In this document: in pieces, positions 33,988 to 42,516 of the stretch
Position numbering within the stretch: the first letter of the stretch is position 1
How the letters are laid out: each line of letters starts with the position of its first letter
Assembly (NCBI RefSeq): GCF_022354825.1
Contig: NZ_CP031168.1
Coordinates: forward strand, 1,861,501-1,925,500
DNA length: 64,000 nt
Reading direction: 5' to 3'
From: Paenibacillus sp. H1-7
Lineage (GTDB): Bacteria > Bacillota > Bacilli > Paenibacillales > NBRC-103111
Position numbers and translations under genes: made by a program
The notes under the pieces: model-generated
Told to the model about the DNA's origin: nothing
Database searches by the model: none
What the model saw: the letters and a program-made list of their open reading frames with translations, nothing else

Positions 33988-34335
33988 ATGTCGGATTCCA
34001 ACCAACAGCAAGATGGACAACAAATGGGCCAACAGCAAGACAATCAACAACAAAACGGCCAACAACAAAACGGCCAACAACAAAACGGCCAACAACAAAA
34101 CGATACACAGCAGCTAGAGCAGGCTATACAGCAGGCTGCCCAGCAAGCTCAAAGCATCGCTCAGCAAACCGAGCAGGTAACCAAAGAGATTCAATTGCAG
34201 CAAATCGAGCAGCAGGTTCAGCAGTCCTCGCAGCAGCTTCAAGAAGCTCAACAAACGCTTCAGCAAATGCAAGGGAACTCGGGCCAGCAGCAGCAGGACC
34301 AGCAGCAAAATCAACAGCAAGAGCAGCAGCAGTAG
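33988..34335 (+). CDS. Gln-rich low-complexity protein
   Basis: 115 aa, about half Gln. The first 38 residues contain four near-perfect NGQQQ repeats (AACGGCCAACAACAA at the DNA level); the middle (residues about 40-95) is a predicted coiled coil rich in Q, A and E (LEQAIQQAAQQAQSIAQQTEQV); the tail is again Q-rich. No signal peptide. AGGAGGT 7 nt before ATG supports translation. No family recognised; a spore or surface-layer role is only a guess. Confidence 0.8.
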   Translation: MSDSNQQQDGQQMGQQQDNQQQNGQQQNGQQQNGQQQNDTQQLEQAIQQAAQQAQSIAQQTEQVTKEIQLQQIEQQVQQSSQQLQEAQQTLQQMQGNSGQQQQDQQQNQQQEQQQ

Positions 34336-34414
34336 AGTAGTCCTGATACCGAACCAAGCACCCGATAAAAAATGAGCTTCCGGTGAATAAACCCTATGGT
34401 TTCCGGACATCATA

Positions 34415-34640
34415 CTATCAACGGTGAAAAGAGAGGTGTGGTTCCGTTGGGCGATCTAACGAGCAATGCCAGGAAGGTGTTAGAATCTAAATAGAAGCGA
34501 GGGGATGTGCCGCAGAGACGTTATTGTAGTACCCATACTGCATAGTGGCTTGGTGGTAAAACCTGAGGTTCAAAAGAGGTTCAAAACCGTTATCCAAAAT
34601 TCAATTCACCGTTGAAAAGAGCCCGCAAGGGCTCTTTTTC
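34415..34640 (+). ncRNA. Candidate structured small RNA with terminator
   Basis: A 10-bp closing stem (CAACGGTGAA at 34419-34428 pairing with TTCACCGTTG near 34605-34614) encloses about 175 nt without a coding frame, and is followed at once by the terminator AAAGAGCCC-GCAA-GGGCTCTTT plus T run (34615-34639). Upstream GAATA (34385-34389), 18 nt, CATCATA (34408-34414) fits a sigma-F/G promoter. I do not recognise an RNA family. It could also be an untranslated tail of the Gln-rich gene. Confidence 0.4.
34615..34639 (+). terminator. Intrinsic terminator of the candidate RNA
   Basis: AAAGAGCCC, loop GCAA, GGGCTCTTT followed by further Ts. Confidence 0.88.
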
Positions 34641-34898
34641 TTATGGGTAGAGGAGTCGGGGGCTGCAGCGATGCAGATTGGTTCAGGCGGCGGCTGTCCT
34701 CTACGTGCAATGCGCGCCGGAGCGAGTGGCGCCACGTGTACTCAAGTCTCTCTCGCTATGCTCTCAGTGCCTGTGTAGCGTTGCATGACGGCAGGCAACC
34801 TCGAGTCAACGTAACCTCTACTCCACTCAGGTTCCTTAAGCCTGAGCTTCTTCTCAATTGCCTCCATGTTGAGCAGCGGATACAGCTGATGGATTAAA

Positions 34899-35108
34899 GT
34901 GAATAATGGAGCTCGGTGAACGCAGCATCGGATGGGTGAAGTGGATAATGGAGTTCGGTGTACCCAGCATTGGATGGTTAATGTGAATAATGGAGTTCGG
35001 TGTACGCAGTATCGGATGGGTGAAGTGGATAATGGAGTTCGGTGTACGCAGTATTGGATGGTTAATGTGGATAATGGAGCTCGGTGAACGCAGAGTTTTG
35101 TTGGGTAA
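34899..35108. repeat. Five tandem 42-bp repeats with 84-bp alternation
   Basis: GTG(A/G)ATAATGGAG starts at 34899, 34941, 34983, 35025 and 35067, a period of exactly 42 bp. Odd copies end in GGATGGGTGAAGTG and even copies in GGATGGTTAATGTG, so the true unit is an 84-bp pair. Both strands carry open frames because 42 is divisible by 3, but no ribosome-binding site is seen. Confidence 0.9.
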
Positions 35109-35171
35109 AGTAATTTTGTGTACCCCGCTGGGCATCGAGTACATTGAGCATTGAGCACAACTCACGCAACT

Positions 35172-35354
35172 GATCGGACACAGCTTCCGCTATTATGCAA
35201 AAAAAACGCCGTTTTTGGCGTCGATCGGACACACAAGCCGTTATTGCCCTGAAAACCAGGTGTAATCTGGCCATTTTGAGCTAATAGCGGATCCTGTGTC
35301 CGCAAGGCATCCGTTTTGACGCTTTTTTCGTGAAATAGCGGAACTACGGTCCGC
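35172..35354. repeat. Hairpin-repeat array, locus 2
   Basis: Forward units at 35172-35197 and 35222-35246 (ATCGGACACA..CCG(T/C)TATT), inverted units at 35281-35302 and 35332-35354 (AATAGCGGAT..TGTCCGC). Another hairpin, AAAACGCC-G-TTTTTGGCGT-like, lies between the first two. Confidence 0.85.
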
Positions 35355-35500
35355 ATGGTCTTCCGGGTAAGTGCGGCAGCAATTACTCAACAACGTATCT
35401 GTTCGAGGGATCCCACAGTGCGGTTGAACAAACAACCTCGACAATTGCCGAGCCAACTGCCGAGCCAACTACCGAGCCAACTGCCGAGCCGAACCAGTAG
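35351..35500 (+). pseudogene. 3' remnant of a gene with an AEPT-repeat tail
   Basis: An open stretch without start codon reads ...GSNYSTTYLFEGSHSAVEQ, then TTSTIAEPTAEPTTEPTAEP and NQ-stop. Four 12-bp repeats (GCCGAGCCAACT) at 35447-35494 encode the AEPT tail. A terminator follows 6 nt after the stop, as expected for a true gene end, while the 5' part is replaced by hairpin repeats. Proline/Thr-rich tails of this kind are common in surface proteins. Confidence 0.45.
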
Positions 35501-35505
35501 CTACA

Positions 35506-35543
35506 ACAAAAAAAGCACTCCCTAGGTCAGAGAGTGCTTTTTC
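35506..35543. terminator. Bidirectional terminator
   Basis: AAAAGCACTC (35511-35520) pairs with GAGTGCTTTT (35532-35541), with an A run before and T run after. It can serve the AEPT remnant on the plus strand and the RNase J gene on the minus strand. Confidence 0.85.
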
Positions 35544-35647
35544 AGCAGGTCGGTGATCCTGCTCGAATCGGTAAGGAGCACCTGTTCTAATTTTGATTTT
35601 GAGCCAATGTCTTCGTGCCTCATGTACTGAAGCAGGTATCCTCATCC

Positions 35648-37321
35648 TCAGATCTCCATAATAATCGGGAGGATCACCGGACGTCTTCCGGTCTGCTCGT
35701 ACAAGAATCGGCCCAGAACATCTTTGACGCTAATTTTGAGCGAGCTCCATTGGTGAATGTTCTCCGCCTTCATCTGGTTAATTCTCTCGGAGACCAGGCG
35801 GCTGGCAGAGCTCATGAGCTCTTCCGATTCGCGAACGTACACAAAGCCGCGGGAAATAATGTCCGGCCCGAGCAGGATCGCGCCTTCCGTCTTGCTAAGC
35901 GTTACGACCACGACAAGGATGCCGTCTTCGGCCATATGCTTCCGGTCGCGCAATACAATATTGCCGACATCGCCGATGCCCCAGCCGTCTACGAGCGTGT
36001 TGCCGGCGGCTATTTTGCGGTCCTGCCGCGCCGTCTGATCCTCGATGTCGACGACATCCCCGTTGCCAAGAATGAAAATATGGTCGGGATCTACTCCGAC
36101 AGATTCGGCCAGCACACGGTGCTGATGGAGCATGCGGTATTCCCCGTGGATAGGGATAAAATACTTCGGCTTCATGAACGTGAGCATCAGCTTGAGCTCC
36201 TCTTGGCTCGCGTGCCCGGATACATGCATGCCGGTGGTGGACCCGGAGCCGTAAACGACCTTGGCTCCCAGTCGAAACAAGTTATCGATAATCTGCGATA
36301 CGTTCCGCTCATTGCCCGGTATGGGGCTGGCCGCGAGGATGACCGTATCTCCTGGCGATATTTGAATTTGGCGATGACTCGAGGACGCCAATCGGGCGAG
36401 AGCGGCCAAAGGCTCTCCCTGGCTCCCCGTACAAAGGATGGCGACTTTGTCGGGACTAAGGCTCATGACCTCGCCCGGCTCGATCAGCATACCCTCGGGT
36501 ATGCTTAAGTAGCCGAGCTCGGCGGCGATCTTGACCACGTTCACCATGCTGCGGCCAAGCAGGACCAGCTTGCGGTTCGTGAGAGCCGCCGCGTCGACGA
36601 CTTGCTGCAGGCGGTGCACGTTGGAGGCAAAGGTGGACAGGATAATCCTTTGCCGCGCCTTGATAAAGGCTTCCTTAATATGCTCGCCTACGTTGCTCTC
36701 GGAAGGTGTGAAGCCGGGACGCTCCGCATTCGTGCTCTCGGACAATAGAGCGAGCACGCCGTTATTGCCGATTTCCGCCATCCGGTGAACGTCGGGATAT
36801 TGATGATTGACCGGAGTGAGGTCGAACTTGAAGTCGCCCGTATGCACGACGACCCCTTCGGGCGTGTGGAAAACAATGCCCAGGCAATCCGGGATGCTGT
36901 GGTTGGTTCTAAAGAAGCTCGCGGTAATAGACCCGAAACGAAGGGTCGAATCCGCCGTAATTTCCGTCAGTTCGCTATCGGCAAGCAGCCCGGCTTCCGT
37001 CAATTTAATTTCGATGAGGCCTTTGGTTAACCGCGTCGAATAAATGGGCATATTCAGCTGCTTCAATATATACGGGATTCCGCCGATATGATCTTCGTGC
37101 CCGTGGGTAATGATCATACCGCGAACTTTGGAGCTGTTTTCCTTCAAATATGTAATTTCCGGAACGATGAGATCGATGCCGAGCAAGCTCTCATCCGGAA
37201 ATTTAGAGCCGCAATCGATGACGACGATGTCGTCGGCGTATTGAACGACATACATGTTTTTACCGATTTCATTTACGCCTCCCAAGGCAAAAATCGATAG
37301 GGTACCCTTCTCACGGTTCAA
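35648..37321 (-). CDS. rnj: Ribonuclease J
   Basis: 557 aa from a TTG at 37321 preceded by GGAGGGA with 7 nt spacing; a longer in-frame start adds 12 unconserved residues. Beta-CASP metallo-beta-lactamase: metal ligands in ITHGHEDHIGG, HTGDFKFD and SGHAS; the RNase J core starts IFALGGVNEIGKNMY; C-terminal domain present. It acts as a 5'-3' exonuclease and endonuclease in mRNA decay and rRNA maturation. Bacillales usually have J1 and J2; which paralogue this is cannot be settled here. Confidence 0.96.
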   Translation of the reverse strand: MNREKGTLSIFALGGVNEIGKNMYVVQYADDIVVIDCGSKFPDESLLGIDLIVPEITYLKENSSKVRGMIITHGHEDHIGGIPYILKQLNMPIYSTRLTKGLIEIKLTEAGLLADSELTEITADSTLRFGSITASFFRTNHSIPDCLGIVFHTPEGVVVHTGDFKFDLTPVNHQYPDVHRMAEIGNNGVLALLSESTNAERPGFTPSESNVGEHIKEAFIKARQRIILSTFASNVHRLQQVVDAAALTNRKLVLLGRSMVNVVKIAAELGYLSIPEGMLIEPGEVMSLSPDKVAILCTGSQGEPLAALARLASSSHRQIQISPGDTVILAASPIPGNERNVSQIIDNLFRLGAKVVYGSGSTTGMHVSGHASQEELKLMLTFMKPKYFIPIHGEYRMLHQHRVLAESVGVDPDHIFILGNGDVVDIEDQTARQDRKIAAGNTLVDGWGIGDVGNIVLRDRKHMAEDGILVVVVTLSKTEGAILLGPDIISRGFVYVRESEELMSSASRLVSERINQMKAENIHQWSSLKISVKDVLGRFLYEQTGRRPVILPIIMEI

Positions 37322-37609
37322 GCGCTGATCCCTCCGTCTATAAGGACATGGTAACATTCGGCAGGTCGGTTTCTCATCGGCATTAGAGAAAGCCCTCTGA
37401 ATCCCTTCTTCAGGTCAGAGCGCTCAGCGTTTAAACCCCGCCGGTCATCCGGGCTGCGATCCCTATGTGCCGGAATGACGGCGGTGCAATGCATCAAAGC
37501 TGGAAACCGCCTGCGGTGTATTATTCCCTGGACACTGTTTACCTATCCGCGGCTTGATTATCCGTGTCCGTGAGCAAGAGGGAAGAGCGCATGCACCTCT
37601 GGCGAAGCG

Positions 37610-38107
37610 TTACTTCTTGTTTCGTACCGCTTCCTGCAAGGTGGCGACGAGGCTTTTGGCGTATCGTCCGATTCTGGCGCTAATTTCAGCCCGCATAAAG
37701 TCTTTGGTCATAGTAAACCGGTCCTCCCGTCCCCGGCATACATAACGGTAATAAAGGGCCGTATCGTCCTTGGACTCCTCGAACAGACGAATGTTTTTTT
37801 CGAGCAGGGCGGCGCGCGATTTTTGCACGTCTTCGCGGATTTTGCGTGCCAATATTTTGGCCGCTGCGGAATACAGCAGCTTCAGCGTCATGGAGGACAT
37901 TTCGACCTCGATGCTTCGTTTCTCGACAATCTGGAGCGCGACGGGAAGGAGAATATACTCTCTCATCAGCTCCAGCTCCTTGCGGGTAGGGGGCTCGGCG
38001 GCCGAAGAAGAGGTCTCGTTCGGAACCGACATCGACTGCTCCTTGTGCTGCGGCAGCATCATCCGGCTGGATTCCCACAATCCGTTGCCTTCGAGTTTTT
38101 TGCTCAT
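37610..38107 (-). CDS. YolD-motif protein with helical C-terminal domain, SOS operon gene 3
   Basis: 165 aa. Residues about 4-22 (LEGNGLWESSRMMLPQHKE) match the N-terminal motif of YolD-like proteins, which accompany UvrX-type polymerases. The rest (from about residue 42: RKELELMREYILLPVALQIVEK) is helical and resembles the 39366-39743 protein over its length (EYILLPVALQ vs EFTLLPILLD; SARIGRYAKSL at the end). The start overlaps the polymerase stop by 4 nt (ATGA), so translation is coupled. It probably assists or restrains the polymerase; this is inference. Confidence 0.82.
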   Translation of the reverse strand: MSKKLEGNGLWESSRMMLPQHKEQSMSVPNETSSSAAEPPTRKELELMREYILLPVALQIVEKRSIEVEMSSMTLKLLYSAAAKILARKIREDVQKSRAALLEKNIRLFEESKDDTALYYRYVCRGREDRFTMTKDFMRAEISARIGRYAKSLVATLQEAVRNKK

Positions 38108-39369
38108 TTATAATGCCCCCCGATTTTCCGCGACCTGTCGAACGCTTGCCCGGACGCCGTTACCGACGACGCCCTCATGATCGCAGCGCTGCCGTAACGC
38201 TCCTTGATCGTATCCGTAACGCGATCCAGAGCCCGCAGCTTGATTTGATCGTCGAACAGCGTCAATTGATACGTATCATCGTCGACAAGATTGCTGAGCG
38301 TAATGCCCATACGGCGGACCGGCATTTTGTCCCAGTAACGGTAAAACAGCGTCTTGGCCGACTCATAGACGGCGTTCGTATTGTTGGTCGGGTCCGGCAT
38401 CTTTAATTGCCGCGAGAAGCCGGTGGGCGATTCGTAAGGGCTGCACATGCAGCTGACTGAAACGACCCAGCCCATATACCCTTTGCGCCGGCAGTCACGG
38501 CATACCTCCTCCGTCAGCTCCAGCAAAATGGTCTCGACCTCCGAGTTTTCCGTATAATCTCGCGGCAGCGTCATCATGTGCCCTACCGATTTGGGCGCCG
38601 TCTTGAAGGTGCCCGGCGTAACCGGAGAATCGTCCAGGCCGTTGGCCGTTCTCCACATGACCTCGGCATGAATGTCGCTTTGCTTGCCGAAGCGCGCCCG
38701 GAACTTCTGCTTCAGCTGCGGCAGCGGCGTTTTGGCGATATCGCCGATCGTGAACATCCCGAGGCGGGCGAAATGAGCCGTCATGCGCGAGCCGACGCCG
38801 AACATTTTTTGCACGGGCTCCTTCCATAGCTCTTCAAGCTGCGAGGGGTCCAGCGTGAATATGCCGGTGTCGTTCTTTTTCGCCCATATGTCCGTCGCAA
38901 TCTTGGCGAGAATTTTGTTCGAGCTGATGCCGACTCTCACCCAAACGCCGGTTTGCTGGAGCACCTTTTGCTGGATGGAGCGGGCGATGGTCACCGCATC
39001 TCCGAATATGCGAAGGCTGCCGGAGACGTCGAGAAACTGCTCGTCGATCGAGAAGATTTCTACAAGATCCGTATATTCTTTATAAATTTGCGTAATCATG
39101 AGGGAAACATCGATATAGTGCTGCATGCGGGGACGCATGACAACGAGATCCGGACACTTGGCCAACGCTTCGCCCAGCCGTTCCGCCGTCGTGACTCCAT
39201 ATTTCTTGGCGATTGGACAAGCGGCCAAAATAATGCCCGACCGGCGCGCCGGATCGCCCGCCACCGCCACCGGTCTATTCTTGTATTGCGGATGATCCGC
39301 CTTCTCGACGCTTGCATAAAAGCTCTGGCAGTCCGCCAGAAAAATCGTTCTGGTGCTTGTTCCGCTCAT
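38104..39369 (-). CDS. uvrX: Y-family DNA polymerase, UvrX type
   Basis: 421 aa. Catalytic acidic residues in FLADCQSFYASVE and SIDEQFLDVSG; helix-hairpin-helix FGVGSRMTAHFARLGMFTIGDI; little-finger domain; C-terminal beta-clamp motif QLTLF. These error-prone polymerases bypass DNA lesions. It is the middle gene of a three-gene operon with 4-nt overlaps on both sides, behind a promoter with LexA boxes. Confidence 0.95.
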   Translation of the reverse strand: MSGTSTRTIFLADCQSFYASVEKADHPQYKNRPVAVAGDPARRSGIILAACPIAKKYGVTTAERLGEALAKCPDLVVMRPRMQHYIDVSLMITQIYKEYTDLVEIFSIDEQFLDVSGSLRIFGDAVTIARSIQQKVLQQTGVWVRVGISSNKILAKIATDIWAKKNDTGIFTLDPSQLEELWKEPVQKMFGVGSRMTAHFARLGMFTIGDIAKTPLPQLKQKFRARFGKQSDIHAEVMWRTANGLDDSPVTPGTFKTAPKSVGHMMTLPRDYTENSEVETILLELTEEVCRDCRRKGYMGWVVSVSCMCSPYESPTGFSRQLKMPDPTNNTNAVYESAKTLFYRYWDKMPVRRMGITLSNLVDDDTYQLTLFDDQIKLRALDRVTDTIKERYGSAAIMRASSVTASGQAFDRSRKIGGHYK

Positions 39370-39743
39370 TTTAACCGCCCCCGTAACTTCGTCAGCATGG
39401 TCATCAGCTCTGCCTTGATCAAGCTTCTTAACATTTTAAAATGATGGATGTAGCCGCGAACCTTATATTCCACGTCAATGCCGAGCGTGCTCGTTTCCGT
39501 AGTCAAAATTTTAATGTTGTTCTTCCTCATCTTGTTCTTCAGGGTGTGCAGTTCCGCATAAACGGATTGCTCGATTTCCTTAAGATAAGCGACAGCATGA
39601 TAGTATACTATCTTATCCCGGTACAGCTCCAGCTCGCGAATATCCCTTGCCAGCATATCCAGCAATATGGGCAGCAAAGTGAACTCCTTGATGATTTGAA
39701 TATCCTCTTCTGTTTCGATTGTTCTGTTCATGTTAATACTCAC
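39366..39743 (-). CDS. Small helical protein, SOS operon gene 1
   Basis: 125 aa from a GTG at 39743 (ATG at 39731 is the alternative). It is charged and helical (IIKEFTLLPILLDMLARDIREL, AELHTLKNKMRKNNIKIL, KMLRSLIKAELMTMLTKLRGRL) and looks paralogous to the C-terminal part of the 37610-38107 protein. It is the first gene after the LexA-controlled promoter and overlaps the polymerase start by 4 nt. I recognise no named family. Confidence 0.8.
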   Translation of the reverse strand: MSINMNRTIETEEDIQIIKEFTLLPILLDMLARDIRELELYRDKIVYYHAVAYLKEIEQSVYAELHTLKNKMRKNNIKILTTETSTLGIDVEYKVRGYIHHFKMLRSLIKAELMTMLTKLRGRLK

Positions 39744-39763
39744 AACTCATCACCACCGCTATG

Positions 39764-39777
39764 CGAACGTTCATTCG
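39764..39777 (-). promoter_or_regulatory. Second LexA (DinR) box
   Basis: CGAAC-GTTC-ATTCG matches the Bacillus SOS consensus CGAAC-N4-GTTCG in 9 of 10 defined positions; it lies between the promoter and the first SOS-operon gene. Confidence 0.75.
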
Positions 39778-39784
39778 TATTTAT

Positions 39785-39813
39785 TATATACCGAACACTT
39801 GTTCGTTATGCAA
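39785..39813 (-). promoter_or_regulatory. SOS promoter with perfect LexA box
   Basis: On the minus strand TTGCAT (39808-39813), 17-nt spacer, TATATA (39785-39790). CGAAC-ACTT-GTTCG (39792-39805), a perfect LexA/DinR box, fills the spacer. LexA bound here would block RNA polymerase. Confidence 0.92.
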
Positions 39814-39840
39814 GTGAATTTTTTGGAAAATGAATTTTTG

Positions 39841-39984
39841 ATGAAAAAGCCTAGTGTAGGTGCTCGGCAGGCGCGGGGAGGGGAATGGGTGATGCTGGAA
39901 TTTCCATTGGAAGAGGGGCTTCCGGAACCGCGGGATCCTATGGTAAAATATCCTTTTTTGTATCCTGAAGCAGGGACGGAGTAA
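39841..39984 (+). CDS. Hypothetical 47-aa protein divergent from the SOS operon
   Basis: ATG at 39841; the product (MKKPSVGARQARGGEWVMLE, then FPLEEGLPEPRDPMVKYPF and LYPEAGTE) is Pro/Glu-rich and protein-like, but the ribosome-binding site is poor (GGAAAATG) and no family is recognised. It starts 36 bp from the perfect LexA box and could be SOS-induced. Confidence 0.4.
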   Translation: MKKPSVGARQARGGEWVMLEFPLEEGLPEPRDPMVKYPFLYPEAGTE

Positions 39985-40120
39985 AACAATTTCGGGGAAG
40001 AGCGGTGGAAACGGTGCGGATGCGGCACGGGCAAACAGAGGCGAATATTGGGAATGAGCATAAAGCGGCGGATGGGTGCTTGCTAAAGAGCGTCTCTCAT
40101 AGGGATGGGAGGGCGGTAAT

Positions 40121-40666
40121 ATGGACACAAACCATTCGTTTGTATCGATAGCTTACTTGCAGTCCGGTAATGAGATTCAGCGCCGGGCTTATCGGGCGAT
40201 CAGCGAGCTCGGTATTTTGGCTGATCTGGCTCCATATCACCCTGTATTATGCGGTACTGTGCCTATAGGCATCGATGTCGAAGGCTCCGATTTGGATATC
40301 GTCATGGAAGCATATGATTTCGAGGGCATGAAGGCGGAATGGACCGCTCTGTACGGGACTTATGACAGCTACGCCATGAAAGAAAAAACGATACGAGATG
40401 TGGCGGCGGTAAAAGCAAATTTTCAATACGCCGGCTTCGAGTTTGAATTATTCGCCCAGCCTTTGCGGGTACATCAGCAGCATGCCTACCGTCATATGAT
40501 CATAGAGCATCATCTTCTTGCAGCCAATCCGCACATCAAAGCGGAAGTCATTCGATTGAAAAAGCAGGGAGTGAAAACCGAGCCCGCTTTTGCTCAAATC
40601 CTTGGACTGGAGGGAGACCCGTACGAAGCGCTTCTGCTCTTAGGAGAGCAGCTCGGGATCATCTGA
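40121..40666 (+). CDS. DUF4269 family protein (nucleotidyltransferase-like)
   Basis: 181 aa. The motif GTVPIGIDVEGSDLDIVMEAYDF has the GS-x-D-x-D pattern of the nucleotidyltransferase fold, followed by FEFELFAQP with a third acidic residue. It is the DUF4269 family of unknown function. The ATG follows GGGAGGGCGGT. It stands alone. Confidence 0.88.
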   Translation: MDTNHSFVSIAYLQSGNEIQRRAYRAISELGILADLAPYHPVLCGTVPIGIDVEGSDLDIVMEAYDFEGMKAEWTALYGTYDSYAMKEKTIRDVAAVKANFQYAGFEFELFAQPLRVHQQHAYRHMIIEHHLLAANPHIKAEVIRLKKQGVKTEPAFAQILGLEGDPYEALLLLGEQLGII

Positions 40667-40773
40667 CCGCCTGGTCTGTTGTGGAATGGGACAAAAGGGG
40701 CGTAACCTTTCGGGGCCGTCGTTCGTCTATATTTCAGGATTGCAAAGACTTGCGTAAGGGAGAAGATGACCGT

Positions 40774-42368
40774 ATGGGGAAAAACAAATGGTTATTTGCG
40801 GCCGCCTGTGTGATAGGGCTTAGCGTAATGGCCGCACCTGGTCAGAGCAGCGCTGCAGAGCAGAGCGTAGCGGTTTCGCTGCCAAAGTTCGAAGTGAAGC
40901 TGAATGGAAATCAGGTTGAAAACGATTATCGTCAGTACCCGCTGCTGGTGTACAAGGATATAACGTACGTTCCTATGACATGGTACGATTCGAGGCTGCT
41001 CGGATTGGAAACGGGATGGTCGGCGCAGGACGGACTCAGCATCGCCAAGGGCAGCGTGACGTCGTCTTATGCAGCTTACGCAGCAGACCATAAAAACGCG
41101 GGCAGCGCCAGGGCAACGATCTCTTCCTTTGGGATTACGATCAACGGGAAAACCGTGGACAACGCCAAGGAGCCTTACCCGCTGCTAACCTTCCGCGATG
41201 TGACCTACTTCCCGCTGACATGGAAATTCGCGCATGAGGAGTTCGGCTGGGATTACGTCTGGGACCCGTCGGCAGGACTTGCGATTACCGCAGATAATCC
41301 CAAAGTCGAGAAGGTCAGCCTTCCGGCTGCCGCAGGCGGCAATAACGTGGCTTTGTTTAAAGGCTATTATTATTTTACCGAAACGGAAGGAACTACGGTT
41401 CAGGTTTACAGGGCGCCGGAACAGGATACCTCGAGCAAGCAGCGGGTGTATTCGTATAACGGAGAGTCGGTCTACGGCTTCAATAACTACTTGCAATTTT
41501 GGACGGCAAATGACGAGCTGTGGTTCTCCTACCATGTAGGAGGGGCTACCATGGGCTCCGACGTTTACTGCAAAGTAGGGGACGACGGCAAGGCGACGTT
41601 GGAGCACCGTGGCTACCTCGATTTTAAACCAACGACGAACGGCACCTTGATCATCCGTCAATCGGTACCGCCAGGAGGCAACAATCTGTCGCTGGCGCCA
41701 GCAGGGCAGGAAGACCGGAACGGCGGCAGCGTAGGGAAGCCCGACCTTATCTATGGATGGCACATTACGGATAACGGCGGCGGCAGAGGCTTCGCAGGGG
41801 ACGATCGACGACGGTCATCGGAGACGAAGTCTATGTGATGGGCTCGTCGTATCCTGTAGAGAACGGGGCGAGCTTAAACCGGATTTACAAAATTAACTTG
41901 AACACCAACGAGACGACGGAAGTGACGTCCTTCGGGGTGAAGCATTTTAAAATCATCAATGAGAAGCTGTACTATGTAAAAGAGGAGGACGGACTCTTGT
42001 ATGCCTCCAAGCCGGACGGCTCCGGCGGGCGGCCGGTATCCGATCGTCAAGCGGCCAATTGGTATGACGAGGTCGGCGGCAGCGTCTATTATACGGAAGC
42101 GGATGCGGCCGGAGGCTACCGTCTGTATAAAGCGGACCCTGCAGGCGCCGATACGCTTGTCGTCAAGGATACGCTGGAAAGCGTGCAGATCGTAAAAGAC
42201 CGGATCGTCTGCAAGCTGGCGGCGGGAGGCGATTACGGGATCAAGGTGCTGGACGTCTCAGGCGCGCTCGAGGTGGCCGTTGCGGATCAGGCGGCTCATC
42301 TGTTCGCCTATGAAGATGCCATCGTGTTTGTTTCCGCCGAAGATCAATCGGTGAAAAGGCTGAAATAA
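40774..42368 (+). pseudogene. Secreted stalk/beta-propeller protein interrupted by a frameshift
   Basis: The first frame starts at the ATG at 40774 (AAGGGAGAAG) with a signal peptide (MGKNKWLFAAACVIGLSVMA...SSAA). It has two stalk-like repeats (LNGNQVENDYRQYPLLVYKD and INGKTVDNAKEPYPLLTFRD, each followed by W.W..G-type strands) and runs to about 41790. It then becomes unlike protein and stops at 41838. The continuation is in another frame (TVIGDEVYVMGSSYPVENG from about 41811, listed frame 41835-42368) with DUF5050/propeller-like blades (KLYYVKEEDGLLYASKPDG, VYYTEADAAGGYRLYKADP). One indel between about 41760 and 41815 would restore a protein of about 530 aa. Real pseudogene or sequencing error. 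Confidence 0.8.
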
Positions 42369-42385
42369 GTGATTCGATCCATTCG

Positions 42386-42410
42386 CGGCTGCTTCGGCAG
42401 CCGTTTTTTT
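42386..42410 (+). terminator. Terminator of the stalk/propeller gene
   Basis: CGGCTGC-TTCG-GCAGCCG with a UUCG-type tetraloop and T7. Confidence 0.9.
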
Positions 42411-42516
42411 GTTCAGTCGCAAGATCCCTTTTTTTACCGCTTCTTATCCGTTACAATGTGGAAAAGACCCGCGGAGGCATAAAAGAAGCAATTTTTTTAA
42501 TGAGAGGAGCGGTCGT

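Noticed and set aside
34742..35165. Two minus-strand repeat proteins over the 42-bp repeats
   Set aside because: Two different frames are open at once because 42 is divisible by 3; neither has a start signal, and the composition is implausible.
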